A stretch of DNA of 64,000 nucleotides from the NCBI RefSeq assembly GCF_000002985.6, contig NC_003281.10, positions 6,634,001-6,698,000 of the forward strand, written 5' to 3'. Source of the DNA: Caenorhabditis elegans (lineage: Eukaryota; Nematoda; Chromadorea; Rhabditida; Rhabditidae). The notes below the pieces were generated by a model. The model made no database searches. It saw only the letters and a list, made by a program, of their open reading frames with translations, and was not told the origin of the DNA. Positions 44,501-59,500 of this stretch are shown here, in pieces; positions within the stretch are counted from its first letter, which is position 1, and each line of letters starts with the position of its first letter. Both the position numbers and the translations under genes were made by a program.

Positions 44501-47500
44501 ACCACCAATTATCTGCAAAGCTGGACGTGAGAATTTATAGTGTAGGGTTTTAATGAGAAAAGATTTGGAAATAGTTTTATGTTGAGTGGGGAAATTTGCA
44601 GCCGACAGTTGACAGGTTTTCTGAAATGAGCTGTCCGTTGGGCGATGTTGACGGCATTCTGTAAAATGCGTTCTTTTCTAATGAGTTAGATCAAATTTCA
44701 ATATTTTAAGATCACATTATGAGAAGTGTGTTCCTTTCACTATACACATCTATATATTTCCAAAACTCGTGTTATTTCATACAACTGTGTGTTACTGTTT
44801 AAAAAAAAATCTAGATTACATATGCAGCCGACATCTTCCGAGTATCTATTGGGTGGCTTGCAAGGTTTCGGATGCTTCAAACTTTGAAATGTAAAAACCG
44901 TAGATTTCTATGATTGCGGGTTACGCCAAAACCTGCAAAATTTAAAAAAGAACCACAAATGTACCAGTTAACTTTTACACCAATTTCCACCTAAAACATT
45001 TTCCAAATTCCTTTTATTTTCAGGTGGAATAGCATCAACAAGTGCCCACAACGGGATGGTCGGTGGCCTGTCACGTGACAGTCGGGCAGCATCAAGAACC
45101 TCAAAACGTGGATCGTCGAAAAGTTTGAATAGACCGCAGATAGATGCAGACGAACCATCGACAAGTGGGACTAACCCGGACAGAAGGCCATCCACACATT
45201 TTGTATTGGATCTGCCAGTGGTTTCGACGCGATGTGAGTCTTGAATTTTTATTTTATCAAAACAACCTATATTCTAAAATTTGTTATTTGGTTCTGATGG
45301 TTTCTGAAAAACGATTTGTAAGTTTCATTCTCAAATACTCAAACATTTTTCTAATACTTCCACTAAAAAATTGAAAAATCACTATCTTACTCATTCCCTG
45401 CTATTTCCGTCTGCAATAAACCTAGATCTACATTTAATATCGTGTTTGATCCGACATTTCCCTCTTTCTAATCTGTTAATACTAATGCTCACCAAGCACA
45501 TCATCTCCGCCAATCTTTGTGCCGGGTATCTTCAAGAATATCATCAAAGATATCACAAGACTCCCATCTAATCCGTGTGCGAGTGCTTTGATAAAAATTG
45601 ATTGAGATGTAACGTGTTTTGTAATGAAACATTGGAAAAAACGGGGAACCGGGAATCCGTAGACGGAGAAAAATTGATAAAGTGAGTGGGAGTGATACAA
45701 TTTCAAATTCCTAGAGAAGTGTTGCTCTTCCCAATTGTTCCTGCAAAATTGCACATTGTGTAGTCGACCAGAAAAGAGGAAAAGTCGTCTGTTCAGAACG
45801 AAAATTGACTTTTCAAACTTTAAGGGGCTTCGAAGAACTAAAATAACCAACCCAATATATGATGCCTGTGGCTTTTATAAATTTAAACAAAAAATCAGTG
45901 CTCATAAAAATCGTGAAGGAGCACACCTAGAGCGGAAGAAATTCAACAACATTGGGATGTCGGTTACATTTATTAAATCTAAAAACAAAAACCCTTGACA
46001 CGGGATTGTCAAATGTTTATAAATACGGAATGCAAACCGAGTCCTGTTTGCATTCCGTATTTATAAACATTTGCTAGGGTTCTTTTGGAAATAGGAATTC
46101 AAAATTATCAAGAGTTCGGTAGCGCAACTTTTAGAAGGATCTTTCCAATATTTCTGATTAATTTATGGTTATTTGTTCTCCATGGGTCTATGTTTTCTCT
46201 GTCCATTAAGTCTCCATTTGATCTCTAGCCAAGGCACTCGTTATAATATTTAGCAATGAATTAGTGATTAGCGGAACATGAGAACTCAACACGGCGTGAA
46301 GATGCTCATCGTCTTCCTCTTTTTTTTGTCGAGTGACCTTTTTTCCGGTTTTCTCACTTAATCCGGTTAGTAATGGCACAGACTCAATAACAAACTGGCG
46401 CCTTTTTTCGCATTTTCAGATGGAATTTATGAAGGGGCTGGGAGCATGACGGAGAGTATTGAAGTAGTGTTAAATTTCAGATTTTTTTTGAATTTAAACT
46501 TTTGGAAAATTGAAACTGTTGGGAAAAGAATTTTCGAGAACTATATCAAGTAGGCTTAAGAAGCCTGTCAGTCCAATTTTCTTGGCACCTACGCTTCGTG
46601 CCTACACTACCAAAACAAAAACTTTCACCAAATTAAATACAGTGAAAAAATAAAAATCCATAAATCTACACTGAGAATACTTGAAAATGACAGACAGATA
46701 GGCACTTAGAAATCATATTGCTAAATTTTAGATTTTTTAGAAACTCTACTTCACGAGGAATCAATACAAAATTCAAAAACCGATTTTCAAAAACCTAAAG
46801 TTTTAAGGGCATCTATTAAATTATTCATTTTATGTTTTCCGAGCCTCTGTTGTGTCCTTTTTGACATTTCAATTCAAAAGGATATAAAAATTCGTAGACA
46901 ATGTGAACATTGAAAATTGAAAATTTGAATACAATGAATTTAACTTTAACTTTAAGGCACCAATTCCTAGTCTAGTGCATTGTTGTTGCATTCACTTATT
47001 ATTTTCTATGTTCTCATGAAAAAAAAACTTTAAATCAGAAATCAAACCAATCTACGTCACATCATGCTTGTTAGGACTTATGGGGGCAATGGCTGATATT
47101 AACTGAGAAATTTTTGTTGATAGACTTGAGAAAAGTTAAATTGGGAAATTCAGAGTATCAAAAATATACACTTACAAATATACTCACTAGTTAGTTTACA
47201 GCATGTTTTAAATAAAATCTGGTATGCACACGGTATTCTTGGAAAACTGGAAAAAAGGTTTTGACATCCCAAAGGTCAGTTTTTGATGAACTGCCAGAAC
47301 TGACCCAGAGCGGAAGACTTCGGTTACTAGAATTTTCGTGAACAGATGTTCCAATCATAAATGTCAGACTGAAAAGTTGTGGAACTATCGGAAAACTTCA
47401 GTTATACCCAGTAAAACTTTTGTAACAATATTTTCCAAAACTATTTAACCAATATTTCTCTCCAGGGAGGCTTTTCTTGTAAAAAATAAAGTTCCCCTCC

Positions 47501-50500
47501 ACACATATGCGTCTTTTTCTTCAAGTTCATTAGGACGGAATTCAAGTCAAGTCATGATGTTGGCGGAGACCCCTCCGAGCAAAAATGGCCGATGTAATTT
47601 GAAAGTTGGAAGACACAATTTTCATGGTGTCTAGTTGTGGCAAAAAGGGGCGCATTTTGAGATTTTAGGTACACGATGACTAACAGGGGGAAATGAAATC
47701 CGTATTTCATTTTAAACAAAGTTTTTTTTGTTTTTTTTTTCATTTTGTCAGCTGAAAATAATTTAATAAAGCAAAAACCCAACCTAGATGGAGACTCATT
47801 TTTTGAATACTGTCTAACAATACCGAACGTTTTTTTAAATTATTTTTTCTGGTTTAAACAATAGCTTATTTTTGAAATTTTTATCAGCCACGCCCGATCC
47901 GTTCACTATATTTATTTCCAAAAAATAAATAATTGAGAGCCGAGAAGCGTCTTGAAAGTTACCATTTTAAATGTAAAAATGAAGAAGAAAGGGGAAAAGA
48001 GAGACAAGAAGCACTCATACACAAAAAGTATGCAAATTTGATTTTCGACGACAAGAAGGACTGAGAAAAGACATAAAAACTTGCCGTTTTTTCTTACTGG
48101 ACACTTGTAGCAACATATGCACATTTTAACATTTTTTGGTTCATTTCTATGAGTTTTAAATTTTTAAGGGCAATTGGCCTGTAGCCAAGTTAAACTCCCG
48201 GATTCGGATACGAAGGCGTCAGATTTAAGTCGACCATGGCTAGCAAAATTTTTAGAGCTGCTTAATTTTTACTGTTGAGACAATTTGAAAAGCTCATAGT
48301 CAGTAAAAAAATGTTCTAAAAAATGTCGCCAAAAATGTTTAAAAAACTGATAACGTTGATTTCCAATCTTTGACGACCTACAAAATCAACTTGATGATAC
48401 AATCTACATTGCATATTCATTTTAAAAACGCTTTCTGTCCAAATTATTCATATTAAGTCTCGTCACAGAGAAATTATTTTTATAAGGATTTTTTTCAAGT
48501 CTAGATTAACTGAAACAATTTTTTATGTTCTGTGCCAAAAAAAAGTGGAGAATGTGAATTTTAAGTGAATAATTGAAAACATGAAGATAACTTTTAAATT
48601 TAAAAACTTAGTTAATAATGACTACTGTTGTAATCTGATCACTTCTCTTGGTTTCTTGAGAAAAATTCAGGAGATCAGATCTTATGTTAGCTCCTTTCCT
48701 ATCGTTACCATGTGCAATGCGCCTTCCTTGATAGTCTAAGTTATTTACAAAACTAATATAGTAAGAAACACTAAAACCTCATTGACTTCCGAACGAACTA
48801 CTTCTCATTTTTCTCCTTCTTTTCTCTTTCATGTTTTTGTGCCTCAAATAATCCTTCTTCATTGTTAAAAAAAACATTTTTTCGGATGCTCTTCCTTTCC
48901 GAAATACTTCCTTGTTTTTCACTGAATTCTCTCCTGTCAAGTAAAAATTGATACCCGAAATATCTTAGATGAGACAAGGACTGCTGTAAGAGGAAAAAAC
49001 ATACATATTTCATTTTTTAGACCACACAAGAAACTGAAGACGGAAGAGAAGACTAGGATGGATTCTCTTTATTTGTCATTTTTCCTTAGTTTTTATCAGA
49101 TATACTAAAATGCGAATTATCAATTTTAAGATTTTTCCCTGTGAACATTAAAGTAAAGAATTCTGGCGTCATTTTCAAGAAACCCACGAGCTGTTCTGTT
49201 ATTAACTCTTAGAGTTTGAGAGTTAAGATTTCAAGCTAAAATTTCGATTGTTTGAATTTTTGATCTTATGACAAGTGCTACCACGTCCGTAGTTTGGTTT
49301 TAGACAAAAATTACTTCAAAACTCAATGAGCTCGTTTAACTAGTCTGACATGCAAAAAAAAATATTTGCGCTTATTTCCCAGCTTTAAAATAATATTTTT
49401 AAATAAACAAACAAAATCAAAAGTATTATTTTTTGTTGTTCTCACATTGTATAATCTAAGTTTACATGGGAAAATAATTGACAACTTTTTTCTGGAGAAC
49501 TCTTTCTGCACACGTTTTCTAACAATTTTAGTGTAAACAAATCATCAAAAATACACATAATTGTACAAAAGAACCTATTCTCTTCTATTATCTCGTTATT
49601 TTTCCATTTCTTCTACTTTTCTCCCTTTTCTCAACCATCCGATCAGATTTCCTTCCTTCTTTTGTTCTTTTCCTCGTAACCCAAAGCAAAAAACACAACC
49701 ATTTTTTCGTGCGGCGAGGTTCCCATATCGAAATTAATACGTTTTTTGGGTTTTTCCCATTTTTCACATTTTCACAGCTCGTGAAAATAGACGAAAATGG
49801 CAGTGGCACAAAACAACAAAAAGGTCATCAATTTTGTTGGGTTTCTCGTACGGATTTTTTGAATTGAGTAAAGCTCTGTGAATATTTGAAAGCGTCGGCT
49901 TCATAGCCTTCTCTTTTGGGTTTTGTTCTCAAAGCCTCAAGCAAATATTTTCAGATTTATTTTACCATTCACACCAACCTGAACTTTTTAAAAACCTTCT
50001 TATTTTCTTTAGATTAAAGCGTAGAATATCTTTAAATTTGCAAGAAGTTGACGTAGGTCTCGCAGGATAAATACTTGTCAGAAAAGAACGGAAAGTTGGC
50101 TCAAAAGCCGGAAAGGTCTCTAAAAGATTTAGTACCCACAGAAAAAAGAGAAAAATGAATTTCCTGAATGTAGTGCTTGACACGGCTTGCTACTGTATTT
50201 TCCAGAGACACCAATTTTATCTCAATACGGAAGTTAATACATATACCATATACTTGCTAGTTCCAATAAAACAAGAAAATATTTCAAGCAAAGTGGGAGG
50301 TACCTAGGGAATTGAGCCCTCACACTTTTTCTTTTTGATTTTATTATCCTCAATGCTTCCCGCTTCGAAATTTCTTGAGTTGGGCCACTTCTTATTCTTA
50401 TTTCTATTCTTTCTCTGAAAAATATGTTTTAACATTTCAGAAAACTAAATCGTTTTCAAAAACTATAAGAACCACAAATTCTATCCAAAAAAGAAATGTC

Positions 50501-53500
50501 GAATTCAATGTTGACGGGTTCATTTTTTATAGTACGAAAGCTGTCCGAGGCGTTCTTCAATGCACAACATGGAGATAAAATTGGTTAGTTTATTTTATTT
50601 TTAATTTCAGATTAACACATTTCAAAATTTCAAACCCTAAGCTCTACCGATTTATAAATTGGAAGAGTGTTGAATTTTGAAACAGATTTGTTATATATTG
50701 TGTTGGGGATCATTTTCATTTAATTCCTTACAAAATTAAAGACGATTTGACATTTTCTTGAAGAATGAGTTTTGTTTCATTGTGTCTACAAAAAACCCAA
50801 AAGTTTTAAAAACCTGACAGAAATGTTTCCAAATTTCTTGCAAAATTAATTTAAGAATAGTAATTTTGTAGTAAAGACTTTCTGTTTCCTGGAATCCGTA
50901 ATAATTCGATTGCTGACTCATTTCTTTCTCTTGTAAGATGTTTCGTCGACTGTTCATTCATCTATATCCTTCCTTTTTCCGTCCGAACCAGATAATAATT
51001 GAATCATTCTCAAAAAAAGAAAAGTCAGAAAGTCAGATGGGCTTAAGACATAGAAGAGGAGCCAATTAGGAAAAGTGAAAGCTGCTCCTGAAGAGATGAA
51101 GAAGATGGCGAAGTATGTCACGTGAGACATTCATTTTTGTTTTTCCATTCTCTTCCCATACTCTGCTTTTTGGTTTTTTTTTCCATCCATTTTACCAGTT
51201 TTGCAGTCTGGAACACAATATCCGTTTGCTCATCATCATTTTTCCCTTACTACATCCTCTTTGTTCCATTATCCATTTTTTGGCCTTCATTCCGAGATGA
51301 CAAACTTTTTGGTGGCAAAGGTTCTTTGGGGGCATAGTACCCAAGGAGACAAAGTATCCAGTAGACAAACTGGGGTGTATCTTGGGGGGCATATCTTTTG
51401 TGACAACCTTTTTTTCAACTAGATTTTTATATGTATTTTTCAACTAATTTTTGTTCACATTTTTCTGGAATAAGTTTTTTAATGCAATTTTCAATCGATT
51501 TTCGGTTATAATTCCCTCACAATTGAATGTATGAACGATGGTCTTTTGGGAAAAGCTGTAAAACGTCCAACTAACTTGGAATATCGTGAGGCCCTTCCTG
51601 ATGGTCTGATCCTTCAGCTACGAAGGATCACATGGGTACCTTCTGATGTTCTGATCCTTCAGATAAGAAGGATCGTAAGGGTACCTCCTGATGGTCTGAT
51701 ACTTCAGCTCCAAAGGATCACGAGGCTCTTCCTGATGTTCTGATTCTTCAGCTCCGAAGGATCAGACCATCAGGAAGGGCCTCACGATATTCCAAGTTAG
51801 TTGGACGTTTTACAGCTTTTCCCAAAAGACCATCGTTCATACATTCAATTGTGAGGGAATTATAACCGAAAATCGATTGAAAATTGCATTAAAAAACTTA
51901 TTCCAGAAAAATGTGAACAAAAATTAGTTGAAAAATACATATAAAAATCTAGTTGAAAAAAAGGTTGTCACAAAAGATATGCCCCCCAAGATACACCCCA
52001 GTTTGTCTACTGGATACTTTGTCTCCTTGGGTACTATGCCCCCAAAGAACCTTTGCCACCAAAAAGTTTGTCATCTCGGAATGAAGGCCCCATTTTTTTT
52101 CTTTTTTTTCTACAAAATTTTAGCGTCAAATGAGATTTGGACAATGGATTTACACATTAAGCTTCAAATCTGTAAGTATACTGATAATCACTGAGCCTTC
52201 CACCCCCAGAAACGATGTTATCGGCAGCAAAGATCCAGTTCTTTGAGAATTCAAGCATTTTTTTTTAATGTCAAACTGGAACTTTTTCATATAAACTTCC
52301 ACAAAAAAAAAGGAGAAGCATGCAAAATATTTAAAAATTGTCCAACTCTCCGATCAGTTGGAGAAAGTAAATCGATTTCCCAATTACACCAACTATGGCT
52401 GACAATATTAATTGTAAGAGAATATTCCAAATGTTTTAATGCTAAAAAAAGTTGATTTCTAGAATTATTTCTAATTTAATATTCTGATTCTCTCAAGAAG
52501 TATGCATATTCAATGTGCAATTAACTGAATAAAAACTAAACTAAACCTCCGTTTAGTTTCCTGCAATTATCAATTTCATTCTGACTTTTCTTTCGAATTT
52601 CGAATGTTTATTTTCAATGGGCCGTGTGACTTTCTGCAAAAGTCTTTGAATCTCTCAAAACTTTAATATTCAGAAATGAATTTGAAATGAAACTCTCATC
52701 TCTCAAATCTTTCATCGAGCTGAAAAAAATAAAAACACGTTTTTCTTTGAATTCTGAATTTTCCCTTTCTACAAAAACACTTCCTTCCAGTTTTACTCTG
52801 CAAGATTTTGGAAGATGAAGCTATTTTTTCTTGTAAAACTAGCCTCTTGGGATTGTGTTATCTGGACATTCCTTGGGACTAAAGGCTACTCTACCACCCA
52901 CTTTTCAGTGATTTTTATGTATTGTTTGAAATATTTGTGGAAAAAATGGAATATGTGCTTGGTAATAGTATTTTTGAGTTTTAGAACAGTTAAAAGATCG
53001 TTTTTTCAAATAAAGATCTTTCTTAACCAGGAATTTTCGAAATTCTCCAACAATTATTTCCAGCAACTCGGAACATTTAAGCAGTAATTTTTAGCATACA
53101 ATTATAATTTTAAAAACTACGATTTTAGAAGACTTTAATACCGAACGTCTTCTATGCTTTATTATTTTTTCTTTGCCAAGCTTCGTATTGTTTTCACTAA
53201 CTAAGTTTTATTACCGTTTTACCAATAATTTTGTTGAATACATATCGCTCAAATTGACGACAATTCTAACCTATAATTTTTTTTCGGGGATTGAGAACTG
53301 ATAGTGAGAAATACACATAAATCAATCACTTCCACAGAGCTTCTAATCGAACAAGGGAAAAATCATTTGCTTGATTGACTTCTCTATTAATTTCAAGCGG
53401 TTATTGGCAAATTATGTTCCGGCTGATCGAGTTTCCTCATTTTTTCCATACCTTGAAAAATTCCGTCACCTCTTTTTTCTCTGCAAAAATCAAATTTGAT

Positions 53501-56500
53501 TTGTTTGCTTTTGAATTTGCGAATTTTCTCATGGCATTTAGGTTTAGATTTTGAAAATTTTCCACTTGCCCTTTCCAGCAATTCTTCAAATAGTTCCAAT
53601 TTGTTATCCAAGAAGTTTCTAACTTGCACTGGAAATGAAAGACTGAAAAAACTGCCCTACGCAATTTATTTCTCTTCTTATGTTGTGTTTGTTATGTGAT
53701 TGAAATTAACATAAATGGAGATGAGATGTATTTGCATTTGCACCGGAAATGATGGTTTTGGTTAGTGAGAGATTTAGTGCTGAATCTGGTTCCACATCAT
53801 CCAATATTTTGATTTTTATCTTGGTAGCAGAAAGCTTAACTTTTCATGATTGGCAGGCAAATAATCATGCTTGTCTGCCTGCCTACATGCCTACCTAGCG
53901 CCTATGTAGTGCATTTCGGGAACCTCAAAGCAGGCAGTAAAACAGAAAAGCTTACAGTGCAGTTTTCTGGTAATGGATTCTACATTTGTACTATAAAAAA
54001 GTATTTTTTAAAATCAAATGAGTAGCAAAAATCTGAATATATCATCATTTATTCATGTGAACAGGTGCCGATAGAAAAATATAAAATTTGACAGAAATTG
54101 AAATGTTTACTATTAGATAGATTGTTAAAATTTTTGAATTTCAAAGGTAGCTTTTCTTTTTTGGTTTTTTCGAGACGTTGCGGACACAAAATTAATTTTT
54201 TTGAAAACTCATCGCTGATGAAAATTCTTTTTTTTTCCTGTAGCTCACAACTTTAAAACATCTTTTAAATTCCAGTTGAGATTTTCCAGTAAATATGTGC
54301 ACCTAATTCTCATTATTTTAAAAGCTTTCTCTAACATTTGGAACACTTTCTTTAGATTTTAAATGTTTTTCTTCTTCTATGCCATTCCCTCCCACCATCT
54401 ACCTCATCTAACTCAGAACTCCTGGAACTTGTGCGCGTCCATCCGGAAATTGCTATTCTACGCCTTCTTTCCTTCATCTGCCTTTTCCCCCTATTTTTCG
54501 CCACTTGGTTTTCCCAAATACAAAGCTCCGGTGTTCTCAAATTTCGAGTGAGCCATGCTCTTTTTTTGCTCCACTCCCAGGGCAATTTTACTCTGTGAAG
54601 GCGGGAATAGGGCAACCAAAGTGTGGTTTTGGACGACGACGATGACGACCCAGTTTGATGAAAATATTCGTAGCGAAAAGGTCTCTCCCAGGTTTTTTCT
54701 GCTAGAATATTTTCACTTTTCAGAATTTTGCTGACTCTTCCCTACAATTTCCTAAAATTCTCGATCTTTTAAGTTTTCAAAATATGTTTAAATTGCACGG
54801 AAAATTTTTTTAATGGATTGTAGGAGGAAACGGATAAATTGGTCGAAATGGTTAAGTGCGTTTTAAAAAAACATTTCATAAAAATTTTTTGAGACATGTT
54901 TTCTCAGCGATGTAATTAATAATCCCTTCCCTCTCTTCTTCAATTTCTTCATTTCCTCTTTAAAAAATTGGCAAATAAAAAAATAATTCGGTCACTCTGG
55001 ATGCTTTCCCAATCGTTCCAAATGTTCTTTCTCAAGATGAAAAAATTTCAATTTCCATATTCTTCGTCTCTATTTCGGAACAAAACTCTTATGTGTTGTC
55101 GTTGCGCAACAACATGGAGATGAGCACTAATTTGACGAGAAATTGGAAATTCTATACACACACATTTACACTTTTTTAGAATGTGTGCGTTTGTCAAGAA
55201 TATTTTATGAATTTTTTGTTTGGAACCTTGGAACTGCCCACGCAGAGAGCCCCTCTATATATGTCAAAATGATTCAAAAAAATGTAAGAAAAGGTCAAAA
55301 GATCTATGTTGTGCAAATATAAGATGGTCACTACTAGTTTTTATGAGCCTGCAAATTTTTGGTTTTTAAATTTGGGCTTCAATTTGATCCAAGCATCTCG
55401 AATCTCTGCAAAAAACCTTCATTTTTGATCAACATATATCCAAAAAAGACGATTACATAAAATAATTGTCCTGAATGTTTTTTCGAGGTGATGTACCTCT
55501 AATTCTTTTTTTTTTATTCCTGAGAAGACAAATGGTTATGTATTATTCCATAAACATACGTCGTTTAATCTTTCTTCGATTTTCGATCAAGTATAGAATG
55601 AATCTTCTTAAATATGGATTTTTATCAACATATATTACTTGATTGCTCATCTCAAAGCTTAATTTTTTTTCGAAATTTCAGCAATGGAATGCTAGATTGT
55701 CTGAAAAGATGGGTTGCAAACTGTCCACTGCTGATTTTTACGTCTTAAAGAAAAAAAGCTTGTCAAGTAGTGGGTTTTAGGGCTCAAACTGTTCACACGC
55801 TTTTACTACGGCCAATAAATAAATTATGCTATAGCTTTTAAAATTTTCAACGGGATTGACTTCAATATCTTGACCTTTTTCTTGTTGCTCGCTATCATTT
55901 TCATCTTCTTTCAATCTTCCTATTTTTTAAAAATCCGTCATTTTGCCCGTTCCTGGACATAAATTTTTCATCACGCCACCACCTCCCCGTTTCGCATTTT
56001 TATCGCCTTCCTCTCCTCATTTATTTTTTTCTGCTATCTCTTCTCTGAAATTAAGGAAAAAAATGAGAAAGCAAAGAAAAAATAGCGAGAATAGAGCTAT
56101 AAAAAATAGGATGAGGTACGAAACGAATAGGAAATAAATAAATAAATGGAAGAAGGAATGGCCTTTTCTGAATATCTATAGGTGATTTTTGAATGCCAAA
56201 ATAGTTTTTCGAAGGACGTTTTTATTTAAAACTGTTGTTTTTGATGTTTCACCAGCACAGGAATGTATTCAGGCATACATATGTATCTACCGTATGCTTA
56301 CCTGCCTACGCTCCTGACCATAAAATTTTTATCAAACGTATTGAAACGGCTTTGATCCTCTTATCTTTCAGAGTTGCCGTTGGAAGTTGAGCAAAAATCT
56401 TAGATTTTCTTTAAAAATGTAGGAATTAAAACCCGATAATCGTGATCAGACTCTCTTGAAATTCCATATTTCGAAATGTCGTTCTCAGCTCGAGACCTTC

Positions 56501-59500
56501 AATATTTCAAATCGTATATTCAGAACATGATCTACGTTAAATGTGTTTCAACTCTGATCATCAACCCCCACACAAGTTTCTAAGAACTAAGACAACAGCA
56601 GAAGAAGCTCATCCTAACTCTCGTGAACCTACTTACTTAGGAATCCCTCTCGTCACTTTCGTCTCTTTTGCCCTTTTTTCTTGTTTCTTTTCCGGAAGAA
56701 TTATAATAATTGTGTGCATGTGTGTGTGTCACTCTCGTCGTCTCATCATCTACAACATCTTCTTCTGTTTCTTTTCACAAGCTTTAGCATAATTAGTTAG
56801 GCCTCTATGCCAAGACACGCCCACTTTTCTTTCTCCTTCTTCCTGCCTTTTCCTCCCCCTTTTTGCCTGTTTTTTGATGAGAGCACAAGTTTTATTCTAG
56901 TGTTTCTCCTTGTCTTCCATTCATGTGTTTTTCTGGATGTTTTCCGAATCCAATTTTCGCTTTTCCTTCATCGTTTCCAGTTTTGTTACTATTCTTCATT
57001 TCCTAGACTTCTCCATACCGCACACGAATGATAATAAAAGACGACTGACATTTGTCGTCGTCTTCCCGCTGCAAACAGCTCAAAAAGGATGTATATGAAT
57101 CGGGAAGACCGTAAGTTTTTTGTTCAAGTTGGGAGATTTTTTTTCTGAAAACGAAAAATTCATGTGCTGAACGCTAATTGTAAATTATCTGTGATGCAGA
57201 CCATTCAGTGCCAGTCTACAAGAACTTGACTGGTAAAGATAATTGGTGATATGTGAAACTTTTCCAAACTTTCAAATGAAGCTACGTACCTTTAACCGTT
57301 GGTTACTGTAAGTATTCCATCATTCTTAAGCTGGCAAAGTTTGCCGAGTTATCATAATGAATAAGATCATACTCACAATCAGAAAAACAATCATTTCGCC
57401 ATAGTATCACTGAAATCATTGAACTTTTCGAACTTAGTACGATTCATTTTCGTTTCACTTAATAAATTATGGCTCAACGTTGTCGATCCATCGATGCGTG
57501 ATCTAAAGGACCGCGTGTTTTTTGTTCCTTATCCTTCTTCTACTTTAAGAAGTTTTGGGACCTTCCGACTTCTTCTCTCTGCTTCATCTTCTTCTTTTTT
57601 CTCATTCTAACCACTTCATTCATTTCTGAACCAAACTTTGTATATGTCCCTCGAAGCAAAAGCAGGATGTTTTTTGCTCGTCTACATATAGAGACGTTGA
57701 AGAAGAGGAAGAAATATAAAAAAGAGGAGAAGGTGGCGAAAAGCAAAAAAAATCCGACCCTTCGATTCCAGAAAGTTACTATGTGAGACTTATGTCTTTC
57801 AACCACTTGATTTCTGACACTTTTTTATGACGAATGGTGGTTTTCAGAAAAAAAAAGTTAGGTTTTTCTTAGTTTTGGCAAATCTAGAAAAAGAAGCATC
57901 GGCTGCACTTTATTCCTAGCCAAGTGGCATGTTGTTGGGAAAATATTTCTTCGCTGTACTAAAACACCACTAAAAATTCTGATTTTACTTGACTTGTTGA
58001 GATTTTTCATAAATGGGAGATCAAATATATCAGTGTTATCAGCAGAACATTTTCTAGCTGACAATGTGAGTTAAAAAATTATAAAACGGTACTCAGTACA
58101 CTTCAAATTGTTAAAACATAACTTGATAGAAAATTGGAGGATTTTCGAGGTTTCTGCTTAATTTCATTCTATTCCAACACAAAATGGTTCTGCCTAAAAC
58201 TTCAAAGTAGCATAAAAGGTTCAAAATTTTTTCTTATTCTCTCACTCACTCTCACTCGGAAAATCTTTTTTTGGAAATGACTTTGAATCCTATTCAATTT
58301 TTCCCGTATGTTTTTTGCCTATTTCGAATGGCATGGACATATCCTCTCAAAAACACAAGTTGTTGAGCTTCGTGTCGAGCATCTCGACTTGCTCGCTTTT
58401 CCACCCAAATTTATAGCAGAAGATGTCGTCAAAAGTTGGTTTTCAGCTATTTTTTGCCGTTGATATCAGAAGTAAGTCTATAATGTTCAGAAAAATGAAA
58501 CAAAGGTCGTAAAGTTTTGTGCAATGGCAAGAAAAAAGGCAAATGTCCTTGGTCTCACATGATTTATGCTCATCCTGTTTCGGCTCGATTTCCGTTAGAG
58601 CAAAACTACCCAAAAACCTGCAAGCATTTGTTTGACGTAATGTCAAAAACTCTGGTTGTACCAAGTCTTATTGAGTTTGAAAAATTCTTTTCAATGTTAG
58701 TAGTGATACTTTGAAAAATTGTTTTCCGTTTTTACATTTTCTAAAAATTATTTATTTTGATTTCTTTGATTTTGCACTAAAATAATTTTTTATTAGTTCT
58801 GCCAGACATTTAAAAATTAGGTGTTGAATTTTGCAAGAAAGTTGATACTTCACCCTTCAAATTTTGATTTGGAAAAAAATTGCCTAGAACTTTGAAAACC
58901 CGCAGTTTTGACACTGATTTTTTTTTCATAAAAAATTATCAATCAGTGATTTGCTCGGAAAGTTCCATGATCTGAAATTATTTTTCGAATCATCATTTAG
59001 ATTTTATGCAGAAAGTATCTACAGTAACCCTACCGCACCATACCCTCATACAGTAATCCTGAAAACACTGTACATATAATGTGGAGATCAATATATAAAG
59101 AAAAATAATTCTATAGAATAAATGATAATTGAATAGAGAAAAGTGTAAAAGAATTTGCAATTTTTTCTGTATTTTTCTGTATTTTTTGGTTTAATTATTC
59201 CAATTCTGAAACTATCTAAAAAATAAATACTTTGGTTTTAAATTCCGACTACCCAAAATACTTTTAATTCTTCCTACAAATTCTTATCAATTCGTCTTCC
59301 TAAGATTATTACCTCATTAACTCAAAGTTCTCAATCGTTTTAGTGGTAACATTACAAAAATATGAAAATTAAAGTATTTGTGGAAATTCGTTTAAGATGT
59401 CTTATCAATCATGTTCTACAAATATACTGTTATCATTTATAAGTGTATGAGCACATTCAGACATGAAAATAGAGTGAGAGATTGTGAGAAAAATAGAGAG

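Noticed and set aside
51192..52194. Two copies of an 80-codon frame (MKNTYKNLVEKK...) on opposite strands
   Set aside because: They are the same sequence read from the two identical arms of the palindrome; no family resemblance and no independent start context.
54352..54615. Arg-rich minus-strand frame
   Set aside because: Within a rabphilin intron; composition comes from CT-rich plus-strand sequence and there are no consistent splice sites.
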